Source: Macrostomum hystrix (Eukaryota > Platyhelminthes > Macrostomidae). Taken from it: a stretch of 64,000 nucleotides of DNA. Where the stretch lies: assembly GCA_950097015.1 (NCBI GenBank), contig CATNEN010000001.1, positions 17,612,501-17,676,500 of the forward strand, written 5' to 3'. The notes below the pieces were generated by a model. That model worked only from the letters and a program-made list of their open reading frames with translations, was not told where the DNA came from and searched no databases. The position numbers were made by a program, and so were the translations under genes. Positions 1-11,447 of this stretch are shown here, piece by piece. The first letter of the stretch is position 1, and each line of letters begins with the position of its first letter.

Positions 1-1855
1 CATACCATTGGGAGCCTAAATCCAAAATTTCATCCTCAGAGATGACCAGACTGTCATTTAGGACCCCCGAGTGCTGCAAAATCGCAGACTGGCTTTGTAG
101 CTCTTTTAGTTCACTTAGAATGCTTTTTCCCGCACCTACCATAAGCTTAATACGTTGTGTAAACCACCCAGAAGCGCTAAGAAGCTGTTGTGCATTAAAG
201 AAGTATAGAATATGCGCCATGTATTGTGCTCGTCGGTCTTTTCGCATGTACTTTAAAAACTTACCGAACGGCCTGAGTTGAGACCAGGCTCGCTCAGTAT
301 TCTCTCCATCGCATAGACCTGCGCCTGGAGTAACGCGAACAGAAAACTTTTTTTGACAACTGGGCAGGTGACCAAGAGCATGAAAAGCGTTTATTGCACA
401 GCTACTCGCTTGAATGTTGGCACCAGACTTCGCAATAGCGGACGTAACCCGGCTGGATACGCGACAGCCTGTGAATTGGGATAAAGAGTAAGTCATGTTG
501 TCATATAACTGTACACAAGCAACAGTATTTCATAGATTGTATGCATTTTATAAATTAATAATAAACTTACCCACGTCATATACGACAAGTAATTCCTTAG
601 ACACTTTGACGTTTCGCAGAAAGTGTTCAAGGCACTGTTCCAGGTAGCAAAACTTTTCTCCACCAGTTGTGATATTTGAGCCACACAAAAGGCGATTGTG
701 ACGACAGAATAATCCAAAGAAACCCGTGACATCATGTCTCTGCTCACGGCTTAATGGTTCATGAGCACCGGCCTTCCAATTAGGACAATTCTGTTCCTCT
801 GCTCGATTTTTTGGCACATCCGCTTTAATATCTACATAGACAAGCGGCGTAGGTAATGGACGACCATCTGATGGTATTTACAGTTGTGTACGCCCCCTGG
901 CTTTAAAGCGCTGCCAACCAAATAGAGCATCTGCACAGACAACAGTTTTGCGCACAGCGTGATTATCTGGACAGAGAAGACAATTATTTGGCCATTTTGC
1001 TGAGGCCATTTGCAGGTGGCGAAACCGCAGCAAAACATCATGTCGTTGAATGCGTTGATAAGTGCTTTTTACAAGAGCCAAATTATATGTACCTTGTCCC
1101 AGAGTTGGCCCAATGAGCAGTGTACTGACCGCTCTGTGAACAGGCAACTGCCCAGTCATACACAAACTGTCTAGCAGGGACAAAAAGGTAAAAGAAAAGA
1201 ATGCATACCCATCTGAATCAGGCTTTGACCCTTCGCAACAAGGGAAGAACCCTTGAGAAAGGAGTGCACCAATAAGATCACAGGAGTCGCAGGTAATAAA
1301 AATGACCTTTACGCTTCCAGCCAGATCTATAAGGTCAACTTTTGTAGCCGCACAGACATTCAGATTCAATTTACTAGAAGCGCAGCAAAACATTTCAAAA
1401 GCATCGTGAGTAGCATCCAGTTCCTGAAACATTAGACTCTCCTTATTCCATATGAGAAACTTGTGGGCTGAAAACTTTTTATGCGTCTCATTCTTACAGC
1501 TGGCACATAAGCTAAGTCGACAAGTAACACATCGATATACACCTTCGTGCTCATAGCAAGAGGAACACAGATTTAAGAGAAAATGCTTCTCGTAACTACC
1601 TCTGTATTTCTCAGCAAAGCTGTCAAAATCTACCCATTCAACATCTTCTACTGTAGGAGCAAAAGACTCAGGCATACCGACATCATTCTCGGTGCTAGCT
1701 TCTACTGGAACAGGAGTAGTTTCAGAAACAGGACGCCGAGATGTTGAGCCTCGATTTCGGCCGCTAATGATTGTCTTAATCTTTCTGGGTCGCCCACGAC
1801 AGCCAGTTTGCAGTGTAGCTTTGACAACACGCTTCAGTTCGATGCCGCGATACAT
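1..1855 (-). CDS. KDZ-family transposase, three exons visible, C-terminus off window
   Basis: DNA transposase of the KDZ superfamily. Exon 1 (1855-892) starts at an ATG (MYRGIELKRV), has a basic GRPRKIK stretch, then a Cys/His cluster (LCSSCYEHEGVYRCVTC, LCASC, H..HKFLIWN) of the CxC2 type known to precede KDZ transposases, and ends near CLLCPDN and VCADALFGWQR. Exon 2 (831-571) carries the DVTGFFGLFCRH block and ends YDVG. Exon 3 (468 to below 1) carries CRVSS, AFHALGHLPSC and the catalytic-type motif DGENTERAWS. The introns of 60 bp (891-832) and 102 bp (570-469) have GT/AG ends, and both joins keep frame: KARG-H-IKADV and YDV-G-CRVSS. No stop interrupts the visible exons, so this copy may have been active recently. 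Family assignment rests on motif order recalled from KDZ proteins. Exon joins are inferred. Confidence 0.8.
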
Positions 1856-2047
1856 TGTCTGGAAATGAGAAAGTAATTTATAATCATTGCTCTACAGTAT
1901 TTAATATTGTAGACAGACAACTGTTTTCTATTTAATACTATAAAGTTTTATATATTCTACAATGAAATCATAGCACTTATATTCAACATATATTCCCACA
2001 AGTATTGTGGCCATGTAACTACAGTCTGTGGAGATTGCTGACCTGCA
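1..2047 (-). mobile_element. KDZ (Kyakuja-Dileera-Zisupton) DNA transposon, copy 1, partial
   Basis: The minus strand encodes a KDZ-type transposase, and a second near-identical partial copy lies at 15310-16173. Alignment by eye of the two copies continues about 190 bp upstream of the start codon and stops abruptly after 'cctgca' at 2047 and 16173. That point is therefore a candidate 5' boundary of the element or of the duplicated block. The other end lies beyond the left edge of the window. I did not find terminal inverted repeats because only one end is visible. Confidence 0.8.
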
Positions 2048-4480
2048 CTTGGGCGTCATTTCTATACACTTGCTTGAATATAAAGAATTGAACATTTACT
2101 TAAAAATTTGCACACAAATCCCGTTTTCTCACTCTCAAAAATTAACACATTACTGCCACCCATGGACTCCATGGAATGTGACAAAGATTGGCAGACTTGG
2201 GGTGGCAGTTTGCTCAGCTTTGCCAGGGCCAGACTGTCATGCTGCAGTGTCCAGCTGCAGCTATTCTGCCGGACACACTGCAGTTGTTCTGCCTAGATGA
2301 TCAGCCTGTCTGATACTGATACCAGCATGGACTTCTCTAATCCTCCAATGGATTGCCACTAATCTCAGTCTAATACCCTCTCAAGTGATTGATTTCAAGA
2401 TTTCAAGTTCACGATTTACGATTGATAGATATAAATATTGATCTTAAGTTCAAGGTCCACTGGAAAGAAGCCTTTATGTGCAAAGAGTATGCATTAGTTT
2501 TTTGAGATCTTGCCCTATTAACTATTTACTTTATTTACTATTTACCAAAGCCTACTTGACTCAATGTTAAAGTTACTTATATTGGTGGTGCATGTCACAT
2601 ATTACATTGTTTATAATTTCTTTCTGGCACACAGAGCCACCTTTTTGACTCTGGGAGTAGGCTAGGAGGCTAGGTCTAAAGACCAAATGAAATTAGTGAC
2701 TGTGTTGCTTCATAAAAAGTTGCAGAGCTTGTTACACTGTTAAGCAAGAAATGCAAAGAAACTAGCAGCAGAACTTAATAAATAAAAGTGAATATTATAG
2801 TCGGACAACTGTTTCTAATTTAATACACACTGGCACAACCTCTAACAAAATTTTGGATTAACCTATCTTCAATGTTAACTAAATATGAGTAAATGCTTAT
2901 AGGCACTAGCTATAGTACTGGTTTACTGCCGAGTTAACTAGTTTCTAACCTGCCAAAGATAGTCAGATAATATTTCCTATTCAATACTAGCTATCTAGAG
3001 TGTTATATTACATCATATTAACCATGTAATTTTGCCATATAGCGACATATGTTATTTTCCAACTGACATTGTTTAGACATTTATCGAGTTTTTAATTACC
3101 TTGTGCAAATGACTCTGATTTGTCCAAAACTAAGTGAAGAGTGAAGTAAACAATACAAATATTTTTCTTTTTAACCTTAATTACGATTTACGAAGAACGA
3201 AATTAGCTACCAAAGTGGCAATAATCTAGAAAAAGTAACAGTAATGTGGAATGATTGCAATTGGTACAATCTTGTACTTTTTTGTCCCGATTTACCTGCC
3301 TTTCACTTTCAGTTGAACTCAAAGAGAAAATTAAATTACAAAATTAATTAAAATTCAGTTCAAAATTAAAATTTGAAAAAGTTAAAAACAACATGGCGCA
3401 CAACTCCGACGAACATGCATCTGAAATTATTTAAACCGCGCCAAAAAAATCTGCAGAGCCTTCTTTATGTACATTTTTAAGAACATAATTATTTGTTTTT
3501 TCAAAGCAGTATTAAGTAGCCTATAACTTTATTACGATTTTGTTTTTTTAAACTTGAACGCTACGAGTACGTTACGGTTTACATACGTAAGTTGCGGGTA
3601 ATATCGAGCCGATCTTCAAGAAAGGAAAATAATGTGTTTCGTAGCTAATTATTTGGAATACCGTGGTTTTTCGAGAATTATTAAATTAAGACCTAATATA
3701 CCAGAAAGTCTTACGGTTTCCCTACTTTGTAGCAGAACACGAAAGCTCAGACACTTTTATTAAAAATATATAATATTTGTAGATGAATTAACTAAATCGA
3801 TGTTTCAGTAGGTTGAACTCGTGCGATTATACTGCTTTTGCGACAGAATGCAATGACTTTGCATCAATTAGATTTATAAATTGGTCGATTATTTATCATG
3901 TTGATTTCTGTCGGAAAGGTTAAATGTTCCGGAAACTTTATGTAACTCTAAACAAAGTAAAACATTTAGATACTGGTGTGAGGCATTGCACTTCGTACCC
4001 TACAAAATTTAAACGCTGTTTTGCCGTTTTTATGCAGTATGTGTTTAAAAAATCTTTTAGCGAACTATTTTCGCTTCAACCTTTCTTTTAAGTTACTTTT
4101 ATGCTTTAAAAATAATGATTTTTGCCTTGCTGGTCTTTATTTAAAACTTTATGGATTACATGCAATGACAAAAATAAGTAGAATGTTTGGTGCAACGATA
4201 AATCGATGACTTTCGTTACGGGTGCTAATAATTTTGACTTTTGCTGAGTATTTGTAATATTGACGTTCACCCTTTTGGTTTTTGAAGCTTTGCAGATAAA
4301 ATTTGGGGACCTGCTGGACCCGTCGTTAGATAATGGAGCGATTCGCTAGCTCGCGATATATTTGCTTGCGTTGCTAATATTGCGTTGCGAATTTGATCGC
4401 TACGATGGCCATTGCTTAAAATAAGTAAGCACAAGCTGCAGCCTGCAGCCAAAAAAGTAATAAATTACTAATTAGTAAGC
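2048..4480. other. AT-rich intergenic DNA, no gene seen
   Basis: AT-rich sequence with only short random ORFs. A somewhat GC-richer patch at about 2150-2340 has no recognisable domain. I see no coding pattern, LTR or tandem repeat here. Confidence 0.5.
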
Positions 4481-5424
4481 CAAATTACTAATAAATAGTA
4501 ATTCTTCGTTGTATATGGGCAATGTCATGTGGTGAAACTGGTAGCACGTCAGCCTGACAACTGCGGGTCGTTGGTTCGACTCATTTTTATTTAAATTAAT
4601 GATTATATGTTTTGCAGAACAACAAGAAACCAGAACATCATATAAGCCTACTCATTTCTTAATCCGGCTGAGTAAGAAAAAAGCGGTTTTACGCTGATTT
4701 ACATAAATATCAGCACTATACAGTACACTCGAAGCACCAAAGGAATCACATACAGTAGGATAGCCTATATGTTTTGAAAAACTCTGAAAAAGTATTCGAA
4801 CGAAAGAATATACTAATAAATAGTAATTCTTCGTTGCATATGGGCAATGTCAAGTGGTGAAACTGGTAGCACGTCAGCCTGACAACTGCGGGTCGTTGGT
4901 TCGACTCATTTTTTATTTAAATTAATGATTATATGTTTTGCAGAACAACAAGAACATCATATAAGCCTACTCATTTCTTAATCCGGCTGAGTAAGAAAAA
5001 AAGCGGTTTTACGCTGATTTACATAAATATCAGCACTATACAGTACACTCGAAGCACCAAAGGAATCACATACAGTAGGATAGCCTATATGTTTTGAAAA
5101 ACTCTGAAAAAGTGTTCGAACGAAAGAATATACTAATAAATAGTAATTCTTCGTTGTATATGGGCAATGTCAAGTGGTGAAACTGGTAGCACGTCAGCCT
5201 GACAACTGCGGGTCGTTGATTCGACTCATTTTTTATTTAAATTAATGATTATATGTTTTGCAGAACAACAAGAACATCATATAAGCCTACTCATTTCTTA
5301 TTCCGGCTGAGTAAGAAAAAAAGCGGTTTTACGCTGATTTACATAAATATCAGCACTATACAGTACACTCGAAGCACCAAAGGAATCACATACAGTAGGA
5401 TAGCCTATATGTTTTGAAAAACTC
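4481..5424 (+). repeat. Tandem repeat, ~320-bp unit, about three copies, each with a tRNA-like segment
   Basis: The block beginning tactaataaatagtaattc recurs with a period of 320-325 bp. The landmark 'tgggcaatgtca' is at 4516, 4841 and 5161, and the copies differ by only a few substitutions and indels. Each unit carries a tRNA-like stretch with an A-box-like ggtgaaactggtagcac and a B-box-like ggttcgactca followed by a T run (4516-4595, 4841-4915, 5161-5232). Copy 3 has ggtt changed to gatt in the B box. The anticodon arm does not fold well (only about 3 bp), so I call these tRNA-derived or pseudo-tRNA promoters and not functional tRNAs. Confidence 0.75.
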
Positions 5425-5429
5425 TTAAA

Positions 5430-5713
5430 TTAAGAAAACTCTTAAAGAATTTATTTTTCCAAACATATCGGCAGCATCCGAACCCCACAGAATTGCCGCA
5501 CAGAACTGCTTTATTCCACGCCAGCCGGAATTATTATTACCCGACGAAATGTCGGTACTCATCTGCAGCTGAGTAGACTGTGTGCACATCAGGGCAAAGC
5601 AGCTTGCCAAGGGCTGCACGAATAGTTCTAGACTAGGTCGGGAGTCGAACCCAGGACCAGAGTCCGAGTGATCCAGAGTCCGACACCTTACTGACTGAGC
5701 TATCCGCCCTCAT
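5430..5713 (-). mobile_element. tRNA-derived SINE
   Basis: Read on the minus strand, 5713-5637 has a tRNA-like head: GGGCGGATAGCTCAGTCAG (A box) and GGGTTCGACTCCCGAC (B box). It is followed by a body containing CAGTCTACTCAGCTGCAGAT and GAGTACC, a layout known from central domains of many invertebrate tRNA-SINEs. The far end is not defined by a clean tail. It joins the end of the 320-bp tandem array near 5424. Type is inferred from the boxes and body motif. Confidence 0.6.
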
Positions 5714-6894
5714 GGGCAACCTCTCCCCCTCCTCCTTCCCCCCCGTCACCTTCCTATCCCATATCCGAGGCCCACACCAGGAGCGCACCCTGGGCCCATG
5801 GGCTGGGCCCATGAGCTGCGATCGGCTAGCCCAGCTCACCTCACCATGAGGGCACCCTGGCTAGGCGCATAATAAACGCATGAGCTGGGGCCGGCTAGCC
5901 CGCGGCCATAGACTGTAACTTCGTCTCATTGGTCATAGATGCCAATTAGTTATGCTAGTACTAAAACACCTTGGTATTTATACTCACAAAAAACTCACCA
6001 CCAAGTGGGGGAAACCTACTTTTAGTAGAGTCTACTCACAGTAGTATAACACAAGATGACAATAAATAAATAACTAACATTAAATAATTTTAAAGGTCCT
6101 GTGCAGGCGGGGGTTTTTGGTGTGGGTTTTTCACACCCCAGACCTTCGTACTATCCAAAAAATCAAAACTATCAAATTAAAATATCAACTATCATCAAAT
6201 TTATTAAAAGTTATTAATCAAATTAAAGGTTAACTTTGTGATAACCCGCGCACTGGGGTGTTTTCCCTCACCTTTTTCTCCCTCGCACACTGCACATGGC
6301 CTATTTGTTTTACTATAGAGATGCACCATTGTTTTAATTTGCTCATCATGCATGTACCTACTTTGCTCACGTGAATGACCAAAATAACCAATAACTTTCC
6401 AATCTCTAAAATCTAAACTCGCTACTTTTAAATAATTTACAAACAAGTAATATGTTTTAAACAATAATTACCAAATATATATATTTCTTTTATGTAGCGT
6501 AAGAGCTTCGGCTGATGCGCGGGGAGCAGGACGTAAAAACCCTGTGTTTTACCCCAAACTTGATAACAACAACAATTCAGTTCTTCATGCGTTTACGTTT
6601 GCGATTCACGTTGCCTTTTACGTTTCATTCGCATCCGAGACAGCAATCTATTTTGGCAAACTAGGTTATATACTGCATTTTGAAGCAGAGTATATAACCC
6701 ATTTCAGTAGAGTCATAAGAGTTAGCCAGACATAGGTTAACTGAGAAGGTACAAGAATACTTGCAATCTTAGCCTGACTACCAGGTTGCTCCACTGCGAC
6801 GACGCACCAGTGTTGAGGCCGGAAAAGATCCTCTCAGAATCTAGTTCCTGTCTTGGTCATTTTAGCAATTGTGTGTGCCACGCTACCACAGTTA
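5714..6894. other. Intergenic, no gene; one hairpin
   Basis: Mixed-composition DNA with no convincing ORF. At about 6664-6699 a perfect 11-bp inverted repeat (GGTTATATACT / AGTATATAACC) flanks a 14-nt loop. A T-rich/C-rich tract lies near 5714-5760. Confidence 0.4.
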
Positions 6895-7690
6895 CAACAC
6901 TACGAAAAACTTACTACCTATTGCAAAGCTATGTATAGAAGCTCTAGGTGAGGATGAGGGTTGCTCAAACACATGCATCATGCAACCTAAAACTCCGGAC
7001 AAGGACAAGGTGGGGATTAGGGTTAGCCGGTGCTAAGACATGAAAGTGTAACTTTTGGTAGAATAATGGTGTGGCATAATAGAATTCCAAATGTGCAACA
7101 TACTATGAAAAACTTACTACCTATTGCAAAGCTATGTATAGAAGCTCTAGGTGAGGATGAGGGTTGCTCAAACACATGCATCATGCAACCTAAAACTCCG
7201 GACAAGGACAAGGTGGGGATTAGGGTTAGCCGGTGCTAAGACATGAAAGTGTAACTTTTGGTAGAATAATGGTGTGGCATAATAGAATTCCAAATGTGCA
7301 ACATACTATGAAAAACTTACTACCTATTGCAAAGCTATGTATAGAAGCTCTAGGTGAGGATGAGGGTTGCTCAAACACATGCATCATGCAACCTAAAACT
7401 CCGGACAAGGACAAGGTGGGGATTAGGGTTAGCCGGTGCTAAGACATGAAAGTGTAACTTTTGGTAGAATAATGGTGTGGCATAATAGAATTCCAAATGT
7501 GCAACATACTATAAAAAACTTACTACCTATTGCAAAGCTATGTATAGAAGCTCTAGGTGAGGATAAGGGTTGCTCAAACATATGCCACATGCAACCTAAA
7601 ACTGCCTGCTGAGGGCTGATTAGCACCATTATACAATTCAGCCATTCAATGGACAGGTTGGGGATTAGGGTTAGCCGGTGCTAATAAATG
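6895..7690. repeat. Tandem repeat, 203-bp unit, about four copies
   Basis: The unit starting acatgaaagtgtaactttt repeats with a period of 203 bp (7037, 7240, 7443). A partial copy lies upstream from about 6895 and a diverged last copy runs to about 7690. The two central copies are virtually identical. Each unit holds an open 69-codon frame on the plus strand and the sequence gattagggttagcc at its end. The last copy has diverged and its frame ends early. Confidence 0.85.
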
Positions 7691-7950
7691 AGAGTGTAAC
7701 CTCTGGTAAAAATGAAGGTGCACGGGATAATTTATAAATGTTAACACTGTTCCCTTTAGTACCAATTGATCTAAAATTTAGCTAAACTTTATTAAAATTT
7801 ATCTAAAAGGAAACCGCGAGATTTTTCAAATCTCACTATCAAATGATCTCACATTTTTGCATAATACGCTCTAATCATTTTCGAAACGTAAAAAACTTAC
7901 GGATTTTCAGATAAGAATTTATAGAGGTAAGACAAAAAGTGCGCATTCGA

Positions 7951-8048
7951 AACAGCGCAAGTAACGAATAAAAAGACTGAAATTAGAAAGTTTGGTATTC
8001 TTTAAAACATTCCTGTCAAAACGCTAATTAAAAACTCTAACTAGTTCT
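7951..8048 (+). repeat. 98-bp direct repeat, left copy
   Basis: Begins aacagcgcaagtaacgaat and ends ctctaactagttct. I see no difference from 9206-9303. The two copies bracket the 1157-bp segment 8049-9205. Confidence 0.9.
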
Positions 8049-9205
8049 GTAGTGTCGGCATGTTTTTATAATGCGTATATTTCTACTTGTAGTAACTTAT
8101 TCGCGCACGTCAATATTATGAATTATTTTAATGTATCTTATAGGTTAGTTGTTTGTACATGCGCACCCCAGCCAGGCCTAACACGCGACCGGCCGGTCAC
8201 CCCTGCTCTACAGCCAAGGCATCAGACTAGCCCTGGTCTGGTGGGCCCAACCAATGGGAGGACGGCTAGCCGATTGAAGTGAACCGACTTAAGTGCGACA
8301 CCCCGAGCCGGGCCAATCAGCAGCCGGTTCGTTAACCGGCAGGGTCGACCTGGCAGAAGAACAAGCGGCGCGGCCGGCACCCAGGCTTTGATGAGGGCTG
8401 GGGCGGGCGCTTGACTATAAAACTGACTATTGCGCTGAAATATTGTTCTCATGTGATTCTGGTCTCGCGTTTGACCTTGCTCTTGCTCTTGATCTTGATA
8501 TTGTTCTCATTCGTGTTACGCATCCTAGTAAATAGATACCGGGACAGGTAAACCGGTCCAACTAGTTACTCAAAGAAAACCCTCACACTCAACCCCACGT
8601 CAGTAAGTAGCTTGCGCTGAGCTCGGTACGTCTGGCCAACTGCTGACGGAGTGTTAGATAGGGATTGGCAAGCACGGAAGCACTCTCCATATCGCCGACA
8701 ATCATCGGTGGGACGCCGTCGAACAGACATTAGGTGTGGCACGATAGAACTATCGTTGTGCCATAGTGCAGAAGTACTTGCTGGTCGCCTCGGTTTTATG
8801 TTAGGGATTCTGGTTAGGTTTCGCGTTATTTGTCTTGTTTGTCATAGGGACTATCTGTTTGTCTAGGATTTATTTGTGTTATTTATCGTGTCGTATTATC
8901 GAGTAGAGTTCGTGTTTTGTGTTGCGGTTATCGAGATTTTGTTAGTGCGAATTGTGAATTGGATTGAATTAAGTACAGTACCTGGCAGGGGACGAAAAGA
9001 GCGCTGCCAGGGGAATTGATCAGTGATCATAGCTTTCTCTTATTTACTAATTAACACTTAAATATCAGCTGTTTAGCTGGGAATTTGAATCGTCTTGTCT
9101 TCGTTATTTTCGAGTTGCGAAAAGAGAATCTCTCACAAAGAGAAGGACACCCGACCTCATTTAGGAATCTCAACGTAAAGAGAGACCTAAGTCAAAATAT
9201 CACAC
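8049..9205 (+). mobile_element. Segment between 98-bp direct repeats; LTR/promoter-like, possible retroelement remnant
   Basis: GC-richer than its surroundings, with a TATA-like ctataaaactgac at about 8414. Further down at about 8983 lies tggcaggggacgaaaag, which could serve as a primer-binding-type site and is also the 5' arm of a short hairpin (CCTGGCAG ... CTGCCAGG, 8981-9012). There is no protein homology. It could be a 5' LTR plus leader of a truncated retroelement, or simply a duplicated host promoter segment. The LTR reading is inference only. Confidence 0.35.
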
Positions 9206-9303
9206 AACAGCGCAAGTAACGAATAAAAAGACTGAAATTAGAAAGTTTGGTATTCTTTAAAACATTCCTGTCAAAACGCTAATTAAAAACTCTAACTAGT
9301 TCT
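9206..9303 (+). repeat. 98-bp direct repeat, right copy
   Basis: Matches 7951-8048 throughout as far as I can see. The sequence diverges immediately outside the repeat on both sides. Confidence 0.9.
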
Positions 9304-9649
9304 ACATTATTTATATTTTAAATCATGCCTACATGCACGTGCATTTTTATTCGTGAAATCGAAGAAGCAACCGCTTATTACTTTTAAATACTTTTTAAAC
9401 AAGCACAAAGGTCTGGCTTAGGTCTGACTTAGAGTAAAAATCACATTAAAATTTTCGCTTATAAGTTTGTATCAGCAATTTATTATCTATTTGGCCCCTT
9501 TGTGCTCTTTTCATTAGGTCAAAATTTACTATACTTGATTTAGGAGATTTTTTGACCATGCTTATTTTGTTCCAATTTAATCTGTGAGTTAAATGTGAGT
9601 TAAAGGTCCAGCTGGGTTAGGGTTGTAGCTTTAGCTTTGCTTTCCACTG

Positions 9650-10180
9650 CACAAATTGCAAAGCTACAGCTTTTTTGCAGCTTAATATTTTTTAGTACAA
9701 AGTAATAAGCTTTTTATCCAAATATACATTTTTATTAAAGTGCAAAATAGCTGTAGCTTGGCACTTTGAACTTTTCAATGTAGCTACTGTCTTCTTATGT
9801 GACAATAATTTATAAATTAAAAATATAACTACTGAAAAAGTTACTGAAAAGCTACAGCTTTTCGCAGCTTAATATTTTTAGTAAAAAATTGTATAATTTT
9901 TTTCAATATTTATTTTTAATAATGTGTAAAAAGCTGTAGCTTGGCACTTTGGACTTTTTCAATGTAGCAACTGCCTTCTTATGTGACAATAGTTTTTAAA
10001 TTATAAATATAATTAGTGAAAAGCTACTGAAAGCTACAGCGTTTCGCAGCTTAATATTTTTTAGTAAAAATGATATAATATTTTATATACATTTTTAATA
10101 ATGTGTAAAAAAGCTGTAGCTTGGCACTTTGCACTTTTTCAATGTAGCAACTGCCTTCTCAAGTGACAATAATTTAAAAA
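9650..10180. repeat. Three diverged tandem units (~182 bp) each containing an inverted repeat
   Basis: Each unit contains aaagctacagc near its start and gctgtagcttggcactttg about 100 bp later. The two elements are inverted complements (AAGCTACAGC / GCTGTAGCTT), so every unit could fold into a hairpin. Units start near 9655, 9846 and 10027 and are otherwise AT-rich. No coding capacity. Confidence 0.75.
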
Positions 10181-10449
10181 TTACAATTTTTTTTGTTTAT
10201 TTTTTTCAACATATTATTATTTTTTGTTTGAGGTATAACTATGTATAATAAATAAATTTAATTTATATGATTATAAATAAGAATATTAATTCTGAAAATA
10301 AAAAATAAATATATTAACTGGTTAAAAGTTTATAGCTTCTTCTAGATTTTTTTAACATATATTTTAGCCTGGTGATAAGATTCATTAGGTATAAATTGGA
10401 TATACAAAGAATGAGTATTTAGATAACTAGAATTTCATTATTCTTTTTC

Positions 10450-10821
10450 AGATTATGGCTGAATTCCTAAGCTACCCGATCTGTGCCATAGAAAAAATCT
10501 GCATGTAGCAAGGTCTGATAACCTGCGCAAACATCTAATTAGTGTTCATAAATTGAACACAGACTCTACGGAGTTGGCAATCAAAATAGCTAAGCTTAAA
10601 AAATATAAAGCAACTGAACTTTTCATGTGACCCACATGCGTCCATGTAGGCACTAGGGACTCATTGCGCATGCATAAGAAGTCAAAGCATAATGAAGCGA
10701 TGCCAACGACGCTGGACGAAGCACAAAACAATGCAAAGAATTACCTCTCGAATTACCTCTCTATGTGCACCGAATTTTTGGCTTTTTGGCTTTATTTTGA
10801 CACTTTAGAATCAAAATAAAT
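10450..10821 (+). pseudogene. Two-finger C2H2 zinc-finger exon, decayed
   Basis: A splice-acceptor-like tract (ttattctttttcag) precedes a frame with two C2H2 remnants. The first has ARSDNLRKHLISVH, with its Cys part in another frame (YPICAIE) across a six-A run. The second reads PTCVHVGTRDSLRMHKKSKH, but its first zinc-ligand Cys codon is TGA. The frame continues LDEAQNNAKNY to a TAA near 10819. Frameshift plus stop argue for a pseudogene. It could be the DNA-binding exon of an old host or transposon gene. No full gene structure can be built. Confidence 0.5.
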
Positions 10822-11447
10822 TAATATTGTAATTGGTTTTCTGTAAGCATTCAGTAACATTTTCTAGACTGTAAAAGTGGTTAGGGTATTCTAGACTATA
10901 AAAGTGTCATCCAAAATCTAAACTTTTCCTCAATCTGGCTGAAATGCTTTCCCAGTGGCAATCGAATGATGATGTGCCTCACGAGCCTCTGGTGCATCAG
11001 CGTGACTCGGCGCTGAGGCACCTCAGCGGCCACCGCATTCGGCCTCGGCCTCATCAACCAGTGCCACATCGGTGCCGAAGAATCGTCCAACCGGCCGTGG
11101 ACCTTCTCATGAAGCGGTGAGTGTCACAATATTAACGTCATTCCTAAAGAATTTATCAGACAGTAAATTCAATGTTTTTTTGTGTCAGAAACTCAAACAT
11201 TATTTCGCGTAGTAAGTTTTTCAGGAAGGGCACACTTCTTTTAGTAACCACGTTCAGATCAATACTTGTAACCGCACTTTAAACTTGCCACACTTCAAAA
11301 GTTTTTAATAAAAAGTATTCAGAACGCGATCATTAGGATTTTCAAGGGCAAGAACTTGTAACTTGATCTTCATCTTAAAATTGGTTTCTTATATAAAGCT
11401 TTTCCGTATTAGTTGGTGCATTTAATGTTCAATTTTGTTTCATTTAG

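Noticed and set aside
4516-5232. Three genuine tRNA genes
   Set aside because: A and B boxes are visible, but the anticodon stem is poor and no acceptor stem pairs convincingly.
7010-7680. Interstitial telomere array
   Set aside because: Only one TTAGGGTTAG per 203-bp unit, not a tandem telomeric repeat.
8975-9015. Hammerhead ribozyme
   Set aside because: A hairpin with CGAAAA is present, but the CUGANGA core is missing.
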